The notes under the pieces are model-generated. The model did no database searches. It was not told the DNA's origin and was given only the letters and a program-made list of their open reading frames with translations. A stretch of DNA of 64,000 nucleotides, taken from NCBI RefSeq assembly GCF_011047135.1, contig NZ_CP049255.1, positions 2,542,001 through 2,606,000 on the forward strand, in the 5' to 3' direction. This document shows positions 8,647-17,082 of the stretch, in pieces (position 1 is the stretch's first letter; each line of letters begins with the position of its first letter). The position numbers were made by a program, and so were the translations under genes. This DNA comes from Microbacterium endophyticum. Lineage in GTDB: Bacteria; Actinomycetota; Actinomycetes; Actinomycetales; Microbacteriaceae.

Positions 8647-8778
8647 ATGTCCGAAAACGTGACGCCTCTTCAGCCGCTCGTATCGACCTCTCCTGAAGGC
8701 CAGAAGCCGCTACTCGAACTCCTCGAATCTGAGGGCACCTGTTGCTCCGGGGATACCTGCGGCATCCCCGGAGCCTGA
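8647..8778 (+). CDS. Candidate 43-residue cysteine-rich microprotein
   Basis: A short frame, ATG 8647 to TGA 8776-8778, encoding a protein with a Pro/Leu/Glu-rich body and a C-terminal cysteine cluster, EGTCCSGDTCGIPGA. A -10-like TAAGCT sits 6 nt before the ATG. It is divergent from the Mn-riboswitch/terC unit and ends 1 bp before the stop of the MFS gene on the other strand. The CC-x3-C pattern could bind a metal or form disulfides. Caution: the cysteine codons lie inside a strong hairpin that may be the MFS terminator, so the frame could be accidental. Family unknown. Confidence 0.4.
   Translation: MSENVTPLQPLVSTSPEGQKPLLELLESEGTCCSGDTCGIPGA
8744..8774. terminator. 11-bp GC-rich hairpin between MFS gene and microprotein frame
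   Basis: GCTCCGGGGAT (8744-8754) pairs perfectly with ATCCCCGGAGC (8764-8774) around a 9-nt loop. It begins 6 nt past the MFS stop on the minus strand and covers the last codons of the candidate plus-strand microprotein. There is no U-tract, as is common in high-GC organisms. It could serve both strands. Confidence 0.6.
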
Positions 8779-8779
8779 T

Positions 8780-10273
8780 TCAGTGACCGACGACGGGCGC
8801 TGAATCGTTGTCGGCGGGCTTCTTGATAAGAGGCGCTCCGACCAGCAGCAAAGTCGCGATCGCGGCTGAGATGAAGAACGCGGCCCGCGTGCCTGCGGCA
8901 CCCGCTGCAGATTCGGTCGCTCCCGCGGCAATTTCGGATGCTGACACCGACGACATGACGGTGATCATCACTGCGATACCGGCGGCGCCGGCTACCTGCT
9001 GAATGGTATTCACTACCGCACTGCCGTACGAGTACATCTTCGGATTCAATGAACCGAGCGACGCAGTGAACAGCGGCGTGAACGACAGGGCGAGCCCGAC
9101 CGAAAGAAGACCCTGGGCGAGAACGAGGAACCATACCGGCGTCGAGTCGGTGAGGGTTGTGAACGTCCACAGTGTTCCGACGATGAGTATCGCCCCGGGG
9201 ATCAACAGCGGCTTGGTTCCCCAGCGGTCGTAGAGACGTCCGACGACGGGTGCCGCGAGCCCCATGGCGATCGCGCCGGGAAGCACAATCAGGCCCGAAT
9301 CGAGAGCACTCATGCCGAGAGGGCCCTGCGCATAGAGGGGAAGGATGGTGATTGCTCCGAAGAACGCCATTGACATTACGGCGAGATAGATCACGCACAG
9401 CGTGAAGTTGGAGACGCGAAAGACGCGCATGTCCATAAGTGCGTTATCGGTGCGCTGCAGTCGCAACTGTCGCCACACGAAGATGCCGAGCGAGATCACG
9501 CCGATCGCGAGCGAGATGACCAGTGAAGCTGTGCTGGCGGATGCTGCCGCCGAATCGCCACCGTGAGCTTCGGCGCCGCCGATCTGGCTGAGTCCGAACA
9601 CGAGCCCACCGAAACCGAACGCCGAGAGGATGACCGAGGGAACGTCGATGGGGGCGCGACGCGTCTCGCCAATGTTGCGAATCCAGCGCGAGCCGACAAA
9701 AAGAGATGCGAGGGCAATAGGCAAAATGATGCCGAAGATCCAGCGCCACGAAAGTGTGTCGAGGATAAGACCGGACAGTGTCGGCCCAATCGCCGGTGCG
9801 AAAGCAATCACGATGCTGACGCGACCCATCATCCGCCCGCGTGCGTGTGCCGGAATGACCGTCATCAGTGTCGTCATGAGTAGTGGCATCATGATCGCGG
9901 TACCGGACGCTTGCACCACGCGTGCTGCCAGCAAGAACTCGAAGGTTGGCGCAAAAAGCGCAATCGTCGTGCCCGCTGAGAAGAGGCTCATGGCCGCGAT
10001 GAAGACGGCGCGCGTCGTGAAACGCTGCAGCAGGAACCCTGTGATCGGGATAACCACTGCCATCGTGAGCATGAATGCCGTCGTGAGCCACTGCGCGGCG
10101 ACAGCCGTGATCCCGAAGTCATCAATGAGGTGCGGGATCGCGATGCTCATCGTCGTTTCGTTCAAGATAGCGACGAACGCGGCGGTCAGAAGTAGCCAGA
10201 TGAGGCGTGTTGCCTCGGGCGTCACAACCTCCGGCGGGGCAGTTGGGGTGGTGGCGGTGGCGGGGGAAGCCAT
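8780..10273 (-). CDS. DHA2-type MFS multidrug exporter (14 TM)
   Basis: 497 residues from the ATG at 10273, which has GAGGAG upstream; an in-frame ATG at 10306 lacks a ribosome site. Hydrophobicity gives about 14 TM segments, the EmrB/QacA (DHA2) arrangement. Recognisable features are the conserved first-helix region AFVAILNETTMSIAIPHL, motif AQWLTTAFMLTMAVVIPITGFL, and motif C-like GPTLSGLILDTLSWRWIF (antiporter signature). A proton-coupled exporter of hydrophobic drugs or cations is likely; no TetR/MarR regulator is adjacent. A small acidic protein gene lies upstream in the same direction. Confidence 0.9.
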   Translation of the reverse strand: MASPATATTPTAPPEVVTPEATRLIWLLLTAAFVAILNETTMSIAIPHLIDDFGITAVAAQWLTTAFMLTMAVVIPITGFLLQRFTTRAVFIAAMSLFSAGTTIALFAPTFEFLLAARVVQASGTAIMMPLLMTTLMTVIPAHARGRMMGRVSIVIAFAPAIGPTLSGLILDTLSWRWIFGIILPIALASLFVGSRWIRNIGETRRAPIDVPSVILSAFGFGGLVFGLSQIGGAEAHGGDSAAASASTASLVISLAIGVISLGIFVWRQLRLQRTDNALMDMRVFRVSNFTLCVIYLAVMSMAFFGAITILPLYAQGPLGMSALDSGLIVLPGAIAMGLAAPVVGRLYDRWGTKPLLIPGAILIVGTLWTFTTLTDSTPVWFLVLAQGLLSVGLALSFTPLFTASLGSLNPKMYSYGSAVVNTIQQVAGAAGIAVMITVMSSVSASEIAAGATESAAGAAGTRAAFFISAAIATLLLVGAPLIKKPADNDSAPVVGH

Positions 10274-10392
10274 GGGTCTCCTCGTCAAAGATGCGGCGTG
10301 GCGCATCGAGTACTGCTGCGTGTGCGCAACATCTGGTCAAACAATTGTCCCCCCGACGGCATTCCGTCGAGGGGACAAAACTTCAGTGAAAT

Positions 10393-10614
10393 CTAGTTTT
10401 CGTCTGATTCCGTGTCGGGGTGCGGGTCAGCGCGATTCCAATTCGTGGAGCCGATTGCTTCGGTTGGGTGTGGCTCACCCTCGGCTTCTCGCAGCGCCGC
10501 AGGTTCCGGATCGATCAAAGACTCTGTTGACTTGCTCGCGAGTTCATCGATGACCTTGCGAAGTTCGGCAAGATCGGATCCGTCATGGGCGGGATGCTCG
10601 GGCGTCGTTGTCAT
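10393..10614 (-). CDS. Small acidic hydrophilic protein, function unknown
   Basis: 73 residues with many Asp, Glu, Pro and His and no TM or signal. An N-terminal helix (SDLAELRKVIDELAS) is followed by a low-complexity tail ending DPHPDTESDEN. TAGAGT lies 6 nt before the ATG, fitting a leaderless transcript. It is divergent from the ABC exporter (96 bp gap) and upstream of the MFS gene, with 119 bp between. I recall similar short proteins in Microbacteriaceae but cannot name a family. Confidence 0.6.
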   Translation of the reverse strand: MTTTPEHPAHDGSDLAELRKVIDELASKSTESLIDPEPAALREAEGEPHPTEAIGSTNWNRADPHPDTESDEN

Positions 10615-10620
10615 CCCACA

Positions 10621-10626
10621 ACTCTA
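10621..10626 (-). promoter_or_regulatory. -10 box, leaderless start of the 73-residue protein
   Basis: TAGAGT on the minus strand, then 6 nt, then ATG (10614). Confidence 0.4.
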
Positions 10627-10709
10627 AAGCAACCATCCTCGAGCCCCGCGCTCTAAAACGCATGTAGTGTGACATGTAAAGCGGACATGCGGGTACGCGA
10701 GGAGATTTT

Positions 10710-12608
10710 ATGAGTGGACCAGGCGGTCACGGCGGAGGATTCAGAGGCGTATACGTCTCTGCGCAAAAGGAACTCAATGCTTCGGCGCCTCGCATCCCCA
10801 ATCTTGGTCGACGAGTCATCGCCCTCTTCAGTGCATACCGCGCAAAGTTGTCATTCACCGTCGTTCTCGTGCTGGTCGGCGCCGGTGTCGCCGTCATCCC
10901 TCCGCTTCTGGTTGAGCGCGTGTTCGATGACGCGCTTTTTCCGACCACGGGTGGACCTGACGTGCCACTACTCGTGCGCCTGGTCAGCATCATGGTGGGA
11001 CTCTTCTTTTTGTCAGCCGTGCTCGGTGTGGGCCAGACGTGGCTGACCTCAACGGTCGGTAACCAGGTCACCGGCGATCTTCGTCAGCGTCTTTTCGACC
11101 GGCTGCAAGAGATGGAACTGAGCTTTTTCACTCGCACCAAGACGGGTGTCATCCAGTCACGTCTGCAAAACGATGTGGGCGGTGTCTCTGACGTACTCAC
11201 GAACGCGGTGACGAGCATCCTCGGCAACACCGTGACTGTCATCGCTTCGCTTGTCGCAATGATTCTGATCGACTGGCGCTTGACGATCGTCGCTGTCGTG
11301 CTCATGCCGATACTCGCGGTGATCCAGCGGCGGGTCGGGCAGGTGCGGGCGCGGATTGCGACCCAGACGCAAGAGTCGCTTTCTGAGCTCACGGCGATCA
11401 CTCAAGAGACACTGAGCGTTTCCGGCATTCTGCTGTCGAAGTCTTTCAACCGTCAGCAGGCAGAATCAACACGTTATTCGTCAGAGAATTCCAACCAGAT
11501 TCGACTGCAGGTGCGCCGCGCCATGAGTGGCCAGGGGTTCTTCGCGATCGTCATGGTGGTGATGTCGAGTGTTCCGGCCGTCATCTATCTGGTGGCGGGT
11601 TTGCTTCTCGATGGGGGATCTAGCGGTCTCACCGCGGGCACGATCGTCGCGTTCACGACGGTGCAAGCGCGTTTGCTGCAGCCGCTGATGGGCCTCATGC
11701 GAGTGAGCCTTGATGTGCAGACATCGACAGCGCTTTTCGCGCGTATTTTCGAGTATCTCGACCTGAAGCCGTCGATCGTCGATGCGCCGGATGCAACGGA
11801 TGTCGCCGATGGGCCGGGGCCCATGGGTCGAGTGGAGTTTCGCGACGTCGAGTTTCGCTACAGTGACGCGTCAAACGAGTCGACGGCGACACTCAACGGT
11901 GTGTCTTTCATCGCCGAACCGGGAGCCCATGTCGCTCTTGTCGGCCCGTCGGGAGCGGGAAAATCGACAGTCCTCTCGCTTGCGTCGCGGCTCTACGAGG
12001 CCACGAGCGGCACTGTGCTGTTTGCGGGCAGCGATGTACGTCGCGTCAAACAGCACTCGATCATCGAGCACGTCGGCATCGTGTCTCAAGAGACGTACCT
12101 TTTTCACGCCAGCATCGCCGACAACCTGCGGTATGCGAAGCCCGATGCCACCGATGAAGAGCTCATCGAGGCGTGCCGTGCCGCCAGCATCCATCACGTC
12201 ATCGAAACATTCGAGCAGGGTTACGACACCATTGTCGGCGAGCGCGGCTATCGCCTCTCTGGTGGCGAAAAGCAGCGCATCGCCATCGCCCGCGTTCTGC
12301 TGAAAGACCCACCAGTGCTGCTGCTTGACGAGGCGACATCGGCCCTCGACACGGTGTCGGAACGCATCGTGCAAGAAGCATTGGATGCCGCAGCGAACGG
12401 CCGCACCACGATCACAATCGCTCACCGGCTTTCGACCGTCATCGGAGCCGACCTCATTCACGTGGTCGATCACGGGCATATCGTCGAGAGCGGCACTCAC
12501 GCGCAGCTTCTTGCCGAGGGCGGTCTTTACGCCGATCTCGTGGCGGAGCAGCTCGCCTCATCACGCGTGCTCGCCGATGAAGAGACCCTCGCCGAGCAAG
12601 AACGCTAA
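10710..12608 (+). CDS. ABC exporter, fused permease and ATPase (half-transporter)
   Basis: 632 residues. A type I exporter membrane domain with about six TM helices occupies residues 30-340, followed by an ABC domain with Walker A GPSGAGKST, Q-loop VSQETYLF, signature LSGGEKQRIAIA, Walker B VLLLDEATSALD and the H-loop AHRLST. It probably works as a homodimer or with a partner half-transporter, exporting lipids, peptides or drugs. The start ATG follows GAGGAG. It stands alone: the next gene is convergent, 4 bp away. Confidence 0.9.
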   Translation: MSGPGGHGGGFRGVYVSAQKELNASAPRIPNLGRRVIALFSAYRAKLSFTVVLVLVGAGVAVIPPLLVERVFDDALFPTTGGPDVPLLVRLVSIMVGLFFLSAVLGVGQTWLTSTVGNQVTGDLRQRLFDRLQEMELSFFTRTKTGVIQSRLQNDVGGVSDVLTNAVTSILGNTVTVIASLVAMILIDWRLTIVAVVLMPILAVIQRRVGQVRARIATQTQESLSELTAITQETLSVSGILLSKSFNRQQAESTRYSSENSNQIRLQVRRAMSGQGFFAIVMVVMSSVPAVIYLVAGLLLDGGSSGLTAGTIVAFTTVQARLLQPLMGLMRVSLDVQTSTALFARIFEYLDLKPSIVDAPDATDVADGPGPMGRVEFRDVEFRYSDASNESTATLNGVSFIAEPGAHVALVGPSGAGKSTVLSLASRLYEATSGTVLFAGSDVRRVKQHSIIEHVGIVSQETYLFHASIADNLRYAKPDATDEELIEACRAASIHHVIETFEQGYDTIVGERGYRLSGGEKQRIAIARVLLKDPPVLLLDEATSALDTVSERIVQEALDAAANGRTTITIAHRLSTVIGADLIHVVDHGHIVESGTHAQLLAEGGLYADLVAEQLASSRVLADEETLAEQER

Positions 12609-12612
12609 GCCG

Positions 12613-13560
12613 CTACCAGGCGCTCGCGGTGATGATCGGTTTCTCGAGCGACTCGCCAGTGGGCGCTCGGGCGATGAGTTCTCGAGTAAATGCGCCCAGA
12701 GTTGCCCGATAGACCGGGTCGGGGTGAGAACCGGCGATCTCAACGAGGCGGGGCACATCCATGCGCAGAATTTGACCGACCCGAGCGGATGCCGCTGCGA
12801 CACTTCCGGCAGCATCGAGCACAGCGATACCGTCACGCATTGCGGTGATGCAGGCGGTCAGTACTGTGAGGTTCGCCTCTGCCTGCGTGATCGATGACCC
12901 ATCAGCGCGGACTCGCCACAGCGCCACCACATCGGGAATGACATCGAACCCCCGGGCGCCCACGTAGAGCTGCTGGGCGATTGCCTGGTCTTCATAGAGC
13001 TGATCGTTGGGAAAGCGCAGCGAAAGTCGCTCCCACAAAGCTGCGCGAGTGACTTTTGACCACGCCACAACGTTCGCCGTCACCTCGGGGTGGGTCACGA
13101 GTGTTGCCGCGTCGCGAGCGGGTGATGTCGCAGCTGCCACCCAAGGCTGCACATCGCCGCTGAGGTAGGTGCCGTCGGGCTGCGGTCGCAGCCGTACGTA
13201 TGCTCCGGTGACAAGATCACTTCCCGTGCGCTGGAGGGTGGCAACCATTCGTTCCAAGGCCGTCTCGGTGAGCACGTCATCGGCGTCGAGGAACGCGACG
13301 AACTCGGTGTCGACCAGGTCGAGACCGGTATTGCGTGCGGCGCCGAGTCCGCGGCGGAATGGGTGGTGCACGACGCGGAACCGGGGATCGATCGCTGTGG
13401 CCTCGTCGAACCGGGTGCCAGTGGCATCCGTTGATCCGTCATCGACGAGAATCGCCCGCCACGCCGTCATCGTTTGGGCGCGGAGAGAATCGATCGCTTC
13501 GGAGGCGTAGGGTGCGACGTTGAAGCCGGGAACGATGACCGTGACGAGCGCGCGACTCAT
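12613..13560 (-). CDS. Family 2 glycosyltransferase
   Basis: 315 residues. The GT-A fold opens with TVIVPGFNVAPYASEAIDSL, the nucleotide-binding VDDGSTDATG, and the DxD-type motif AFLDADDVL at about residues 90-98. The C-terminal half is helical and variable. Its start overlaps the stop of the cysteine desulfurase gene by 4 bp, so it is the last gene of the nad operon and is translationally coupled to it, although it has no known part in NAD synthesis. It probably adds a sugar to a cell-envelope polymer or lipid. Confidence 0.85.
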   Translation of the reverse strand: MSRALVTVIVPGFNVAPYASEAIDSLRAQTMTAWRAILVDDGSTDATGTRFDEATAIDPRFRVVHHPFRRGLGAARNTGLDLVDTEFVAFLDADDVLTETALERMVATLQRTGSDLVTGAYVRLRPQPDGTYLSGDVQPWVAAATSPARDAATLVTHPEVTANVVAWSKVTRAALWERLSLRFPNDQLYEDQAIAQQLYVGARGFDVIPDVVALWRVRADGSSITQAEANLTVLTACITAMRDGIAVLDAAGSVAAASARVGQILRMDVPRLVEIAGSHPDPVYRATLGAFTRELIARAPTGESLEKPIITASAW

Positions 13561-14690
13561 GCTGAGAGCTGCGCAACAGAGGCGGCGACCGCGTCGGCGA
13601 CGGGAGCGAGCGGGTCGTGCTGAGTGTGAGCGAAGGTGAATCGCACAGCAGTCTGCGCTGTTGCGGGCTCGACCCCGAGTGCCAACAGCACGTGCGAGGG
13701 CTCGTCACTGCCGGCGGCACACGCCGATCCGCTCGACGACACGACGCCGCGGCGTTCGAGTTCGAGCAGCACAGCCTCGCCGCTCGTGCCTTCGAACGTA
13801 AAGCTCGCACTGTTGGCGAGGCGATGCTCGACCGAACCTGTCAGACGGGCGCTCGGCACAAGCTGCAGTACCCGTGTCACGAATTCATCGCGGAGGTGCC
13901 CCACACGATGAACTGACTCGATTCTTTCGGCTTCCGCCAGTTCTAGGGCGAGTGCAAAGCCAACGGCTCCGGCAACATTTTCGGTGCCGGAGCGGCGATC
14001 ACGCTCTTGTCCGCCGCCGTGGAGGAGTGGCTCCAGCGGGATTCTGCCGCGAACAGCCAGCACGCCGGTCCCAGGAGGAGCACCAATTTTATGACCTGCA
14101 ATGGCCATCGAATCCGCGCCGAGCCCGGCCAACGGCAGCCAACCTGCGGCTTGCACGGCATCGACATGGAGGGGAATTCGGTGTGCCTTGGCGATCGCAC
14201 TGAGAGACGCGGTGTCTTGCACCGTGCCGACTTCATTGTTGGCGTAGCCGATGGCGGCAAGCGCGGTGCGGTCGCTGAGTGCGTTGGCGAGTGCCGCCGC
14301 CTCGAGCCGACCGGCACTGTCGACCTCGAGCAGAGTGGCGGTGAACCCGTGAACGCGTTGTAGATAGTCGACCGACTGCAGAATCGACTCGTGCTCGATG
14401 GCTGTCGTCACGACGTGCGATGCGCCACGAGCGGACGCCGCGGCCACAGCGATTCCCTTGATGGCGAGGTTGTTCGCTTCGGTGCCACCCGAGGTGAACA
14501 CGATGTCGCCCGTCCGCATACCGACGACCTTGGCGACCCGTGCACGAGCATCGGCGAGAGCGGATGCCGCAGCCTCGCCGACCGTGTGATGGCTGGAAGG
14601 GTTACCGAACCACTCCGCGAGGTATGGCCAGATAGCGTCTCTCACCTCTGGGCGCACGGGCGTTGTCGCCGCGTTGTCGAGGTAAAGCAT
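13557..14690 (-). CDS. Cysteine desulfurase (NifS/IscS-like) of the nad operon
   Basis: 377 residues, PLP-dependent class V aminotransferase fold. The PLP lysine is in IAGHKIGAPPGTG (about residue 198), and the catalytic cysteine is on the loop SSGSACAAGSDEPSHVL (about residue 323), as in group II-like NifS/IscS proteins. It releases sulfur from cysteine. Position directly after nadC in the nadA-nadB-nadC operon parallels the nifS-nad arrangement of Bacillus, where the enzyme helps build the 4Fe-4S cluster of NadA. That function is inferred here. Confidence 0.9.
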   Translation of the reverse strand: MLYLDNAATTPVRPEVRDAIWPYLAEWFGNPSSHHTVGEAAASALADARARVAKVVGMRTGDIVFTSGGTEANNLAIKGIAVAAASARGASHVVTTAIEHESILQSVDYLQRVHGFTATLLEVDSAGRLEAAALANALSDRTALAAIGYANNEVGTVQDTASLSAIAKAHRIPLHVDAVQAAGWLPLAGLGADSMAIAGHKIGAPPGTGVLAVRGRIPLEPLLHGGGQERDRRSGTENVAGAVGFALALELAEAERIESVHRVGHLRDEFVTRVLQLVPSARLTGSVEHRLANSASFTFEGTSGEAVLLELERRGVVSSSGSACAAGSDEPSHVLLALGVEPATAQTAVRFTFAHTQHDPLAPVADAVAASVAQLSA

Positions 14691-14692
14691 GG

Positions 14693-15559
14693 CTACGCGT
14701 TCGATGCGGTGCTGATGGAGATGTCGAGCCCGAGATCAAGCGCTCGCGCCGAGTGGGTAAGGGCGCCGACCGAGATGACATCGACACCCGTCCCCGCAAT
14801 GTCGCCGACGGTTTCGAGCGAGACGCCGCCAGATGCCTCGATGGTTGCGCGACCGGCCACCTGGGCGATCCCGGTTCGCAGGTCATCGAGTGAGAAGTTG
14901 TCGAGCATTATCGTGCCGATTCCCGCTTCGAGCACAGCTTCGATCTGATCGAGCCGGTCTACCTCGACCTCGACGTGGGTCGTGTGGGGGAGTTGTGCAA
15001 TCGCCTGGCGCAACGCGGATGTGACGTCGAGACCGCCGGCGGTGAGGACCGCAAGATGGTTGTCTTTTGCCATCACGGCGTCCGACAGCGAGAACCGATG
15101 ATTGTGCCCACCACCCGATTGCACTGCGTGGCGTTCGAATGCGCGGAGCCCGGGTGTCGTTTTTCTCGTGTCGACGATCCGAGCCTTGGTGCCAGAAACC
15201 TTCGCGACATACGTCGCCGTCAATGTGGCGATACCCGACATGCGCTGGGCAAAATTCAAGCCGATGCGCTCGCCGGTGAGAACGCCCTGAGCGGGACCGT
15301 TCACGCGAGCGAGGATGTCGCCCGGCTCGAAAGTATCGCCGTCTGCGACGAGCAGCTCGACTTCGATGCGCGGATCAGTTTGTATGAAAGCCGCGGTGAA
15401 GACCTCACCTCCCGAAAAGACGCCGTGTTCGCGTGCCACGAGGTCGGCCCGGGCGGTGGCCGATGACGGAATGAGGGCTTCGCTCGTGATGTCTCCCCAG
15501 GGCGCATCCTCGGCGAGAGCCGCGGCAACTGTGGTGTGAATCTGAGCACGGGTCAGCAT
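14693..15559 (-). CDS. nadC: Nicotinate-nucleotide pyrophosphorylase (carboxylating)
   Basis: 288 residues, usual length. Converts quinolinate and PRPP to nicotinate mononucleotide, CO2 and pyrophosphate. The N-terminal domain contains EDAPWGDITSEAL; the alpha/beta barrel has the substrate-binding DTRKTTPGLRAFERHAVQSGGGHNHR block and the conserved end EASGGVSLETVGDIAGTGVDVISVGALTHS. It overlaps nadB by 7 bp and ends 2 bp before the cysteine desulfurase start, so it belongs to one transcription unit. Confidence 0.97.
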   Translation of the reverse strand: MLTRAQIHTTVAAALAEDAPWGDITSEALIPSSATARADLVAREHGVFSGGEVFTAAFIQTDPRIEVELLVADGDTFEPGDILARVNGPAQGVLTGERIGLNFAQRMSGIATLTATYVAKVSGTKARIVDTRKTTPGLRAFERHAVQSGGGHNHRFSLSDAVMAKDNHLAVLTAGGLDVTSALRQAIAQLPHTTHVEVEVDRLDQIEAVLEAGIGTIMLDNFSLDDLRTGIAQVAGRATIEASGGVSLETVGDIAGTGVDVISVGALTHSARALDLGLDISISTASNA

Positions 15560-17082
15560 GTCACTGCCTCTCGAGATGATGGCGCCGCTTGAGCCGTGGC
15601 GGAGTCGACGCGAAAATGCGCGCCGACCGAAACGGGGCGCCGGCGGGCGGCATCAACAACTGCACGTGCGACGAGGAGCAGGTTCTCGTCCTCGTGCGCT
15701 GCGACGGATGTGGGTGTGCGATCGAGCGAACTCCACCACGCCAACACGGATGCCGCGTGCTCAAGTCCTGCGGCAGAGCGCACCAATCCAGCGTCATTCC
15801 ACATGAGTTCCTGGAGCGCGGCACGGCTGAATGTCGGAAATGACGCAGCAACGTCTGCAGACGGCGCGGCATCAGCTGTTCGCGGAGCGTGCGGAAGCTG
15901 ACCCGAAGTGGGCATAACCGAAGGCGGGAGAGCGGCGGCCGTGCGCGCCGCAAAGACGGCACCCTCGAGTAGCGAGTTGGATGCGAGGCGATTGGCGCCG
16001 TGTACGCCGGTGCGAGCTGCTTCGCCCACGGCGAAGAGACCGGCAAGGCTTGTGCGCCCATCTAGGTCGGTGGAAATTCCGCCCATCAGGTAGTGCGCCG
16101 CGGGTGTCACGGGAATGGGATTTTTTCCCCAGTCGAGTCCGCGGTCGTGCACCGCCGCATCGATTGTGGGAAACCGGGTGGCGAGAAACTCACCGCCGAG
16201 AGCGGTGGCATCAAGGCGCACCGGGCGGCCATCCTGCTCCGACATCTTTCGGGCAATTGCGCGCGCAACCACGTCGCGGGGAGCAAGTTCGCCGTCTGGG
16301 TGCGAATCGAAGCAGAAGCGATAACCGTTGTCATCGATGAGAGTTGCACCTTCGCCTCGCACGGCCTCTGACACGAGGAATGCCTCGCCGACACCGAGGA
16401 CGGTGGGGTGAAACTGCACGAACTCCATGTCTGTCACGGCGGCACCGGCGCGAAGAGCCGCCGCGATGCCGTCACCGGTAGCGACGGACGGGTTAGTGGT
16501 GTGCGCGTAAAGACGTCCGGCCCCGCCGGTGGCGAGAACAACGGCATCCGCTCTGAGCGACAGCGTTGCGTCGTCGGTAATGAGCGTCACTCCAACGACG
16601 GCGCCGTGTTCAAGCATGAGGTCTTCGAGGAAAGCGTGTTCGATGACCCGCACTCCACGAGCGGCAATTCGAGCGACAAGCGCTTGCTCGATTGCGGTGC
16701 CCGTCGCATCGCCACCGGCGTGGAGAACACGCGGATACGAATGGGCGGCCTCGAGCCCCTTGACGAACTCGCCGGAAGTATCGCGGTCAAATTCGACGCC
16801 CCACTGCACGAGCTCCCGGATGCGTTCGGGCCCCTCCGAAACGAGGACCCGCACCGCCTCTGGGTCCGCAATACCCGCGCCCGCGGTCAACGTGTCGGCG
16901 ATATGCGACTCGGTGCTGTCGTCGGCAAAACTCACAGCGGCGATGCCGCCCTGTGCGTAGCGCGTGTTGGCTTGAGAGAGCTCGTCTTTTGTGACGACAG
17001 TAACCTCAAGCCCGCGGTCAGCTGCGTGCAGCGCAGTCACGAGCCCAGCGATGCCGCTGCCCACAACGATCACGGAGGTCAT
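15553..17082 (-). CDS. nadB: L-aspartate oxidase
   Basis: 509 residues from the ATG at 17082, overlapping the nadA stop as ATGA; a longer frame upstream only shadows nadA. FAD-binding Rossmann start SVIVVGSGIAGLVTALHA, a second FAD motif region (VLATGGAGRLYAHTTNP) and catalytic-region patterns FVQFHPTVL and RDVVARAIARKM. Oxidises L-aspartate to iminoaspartate, the substrate NadA condenses with dihydroxyacetone phosphate. A conserved GVHGANRLASNSLLEGAVF stretch near residue 350 confirms the family (fumarate reductase/succinate dehydrogenase flavoprotein superfamily). Confidence 0.96.
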   Translation of the reverse strand: MTSVIVVGSGIAGLVTALHAADRGLEVTVVTKDELSQANTRYAQGGIAAVSFADDSTESHIADTLTAGAGIADPEAVRVLVSEGPERIRELVQWGVEFDRDTSGEFVKGLEAAHSYPRVLHAGGDATGTAIEQALVARIAARGVRVIEHAFLEDLMLEHGAVVGVTLITDDATLSLRADAVVLATGGAGRLYAHTTNPSVATGDGIAAALRAGAAVTDMEFVQFHPTVLGVGEAFLVSEAVRGEGATLIDDNGYRFCFDSHPDGELAPRDVVARAIARKMSEQDGRPVRLDATALGGEFLATRFPTIDAAVHDRGLDWGKNPIPVTPAAHYLMGGISTDLDGRTSLAGLFAVGEAARTGVHGANRLASNSLLEGAVFAARTAAALPPSVMPTSGQLPHAPRTADAAPSADVAASFPTFSRAALQELMWNDAGLVRSAAGLEHAASVLAWWSSLDRTPTSVAAHEDENLLLVARAVVDAARRRPVSVGAHFRVDSATAQAAPSSREAVTC

